DNA from: Salinisphaera hydrothermalis C41B8
GTDB lineage: Bacteria; Pseudomonadota; Gammaproteobacteria; Nevskiales; Salinisphaeraceae
Direction: 5' to 3'
Length of the DNA: 33,506 nt
Assembly (NCBI RefSeq): GCF_000732535.1
Contig: NZ_APNK01000039.1
Coordinates: 1 to 33,506, forward strand
The translations under genes were made by a program, and so were the position numbers. Shown here in pieces: positions 33,468 through 33,506 of the stretch (positions are counted from its first letter, which is position 1; every line of letters begins with the position of its first letter). Below the pieces are notes generated by a model that saw nothing but the letters and a program-made list of their open reading frames with translations, was not told the DNA's origin and searched no databases.

Positions 33468-33503
33468 TGGTTCAACGTTAACGCCAGAGTTCAAAGCGAT
33501 CTT
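33447..33503. repeat. Right copy of the 57-bp perfect inverted repeat
   Basis: The exact reverse complement of 1-57, followed by three more bases (atg) to the window end. The identity begins abruptly inside the ORF at 33198-33467. If this is the edge of an insertion sequence, the terminal atg, about 58 bases inside the element, could be its transposase start. That is conjecture. Confidence 0.85.
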
Positions 33504-33506
33504 ATG

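Overview
The window reads as about 33.5 kb of GC-rich (roughly 60% or more by eye) chromosome from a free-living, probably marine or halophilic gammaproteobacterium. The gene set (YccS-type FUSC protein, Prc/Tsp protease, NhaD Na+/H+ antiporter, ArfB, a YqhC-like AraC regulator beside a zinc alcohol dehydrogenase) fits that class, and the overall style recalls Salinisphaera-like bacteria. The genus is a guess. No rRNA, tRNA, CRISPR array, complete transposase or prophage module was seen.

Layout. 1-258: a 57-bp inverted-repeat end and one partial copy of an interspersed repeat. 259-6232: membrane and signalling genes (YrhK-like protein, YccS-like FUSC protein, TSUP permease, MHYT-GGDEF-EAL cyclic-di-GMP enzyme). 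6233-6805: gene-free, with a second repeat copy. 6806-10204: FtsJ-fold methyltransferase, then prc with an intrinsic terminator. 10462-13104: small membrane protein, outer-membrane beta-barrel, DUF985 cupin. 13272-17043: H/D/R-rich lipoprotein, DUF3253 and FrnE-like DsbA pair, nhaD, HTH protein. 17044-17531: third repeat copy. 17532-19646: lipoprotein and a sugar-porter MFS gene with a regulated-looking leader. 19775-24072: four minus-strand genes combining a DUF4130-UdgX fusion and its radical SAM partner with a SatD-family protein and a DUF3307 membrane protein. 24137-25530: MscS channel and ArfB. 25641-27836: AraC regulator divergent from a zinc alcohol dehydrogenase. 27925-31463: lipoprotein, alpha/beta hydrolase, and a coupled HAD phosphatase/class III aminotransferase operon. 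31550-33467: orphan ketoacyl-ACP synthase plus ACP, and a truncated divergent ORF ending inside the right copy of the 57-bp inverted repeat.

The most interesting segment is 19775-24072. The radical SAM protein and the UDG/DUF4130 protein form a recognised but functionally unexplained DNA-repair-like pair. Here they are interleaved with SatD, which carries residues resembling a class III nucleotide cyclase, and a polytopic DUF3307 protein. A perfect intrinsic terminator splits the four genes into two transcription units, each holding one gene of each pair. Other points worth checking are the roughly 290-bp interspersed repeat family, the matching inverted ends of the window, and the palindrome plus attenuator-like leader of the sugar porter gene.
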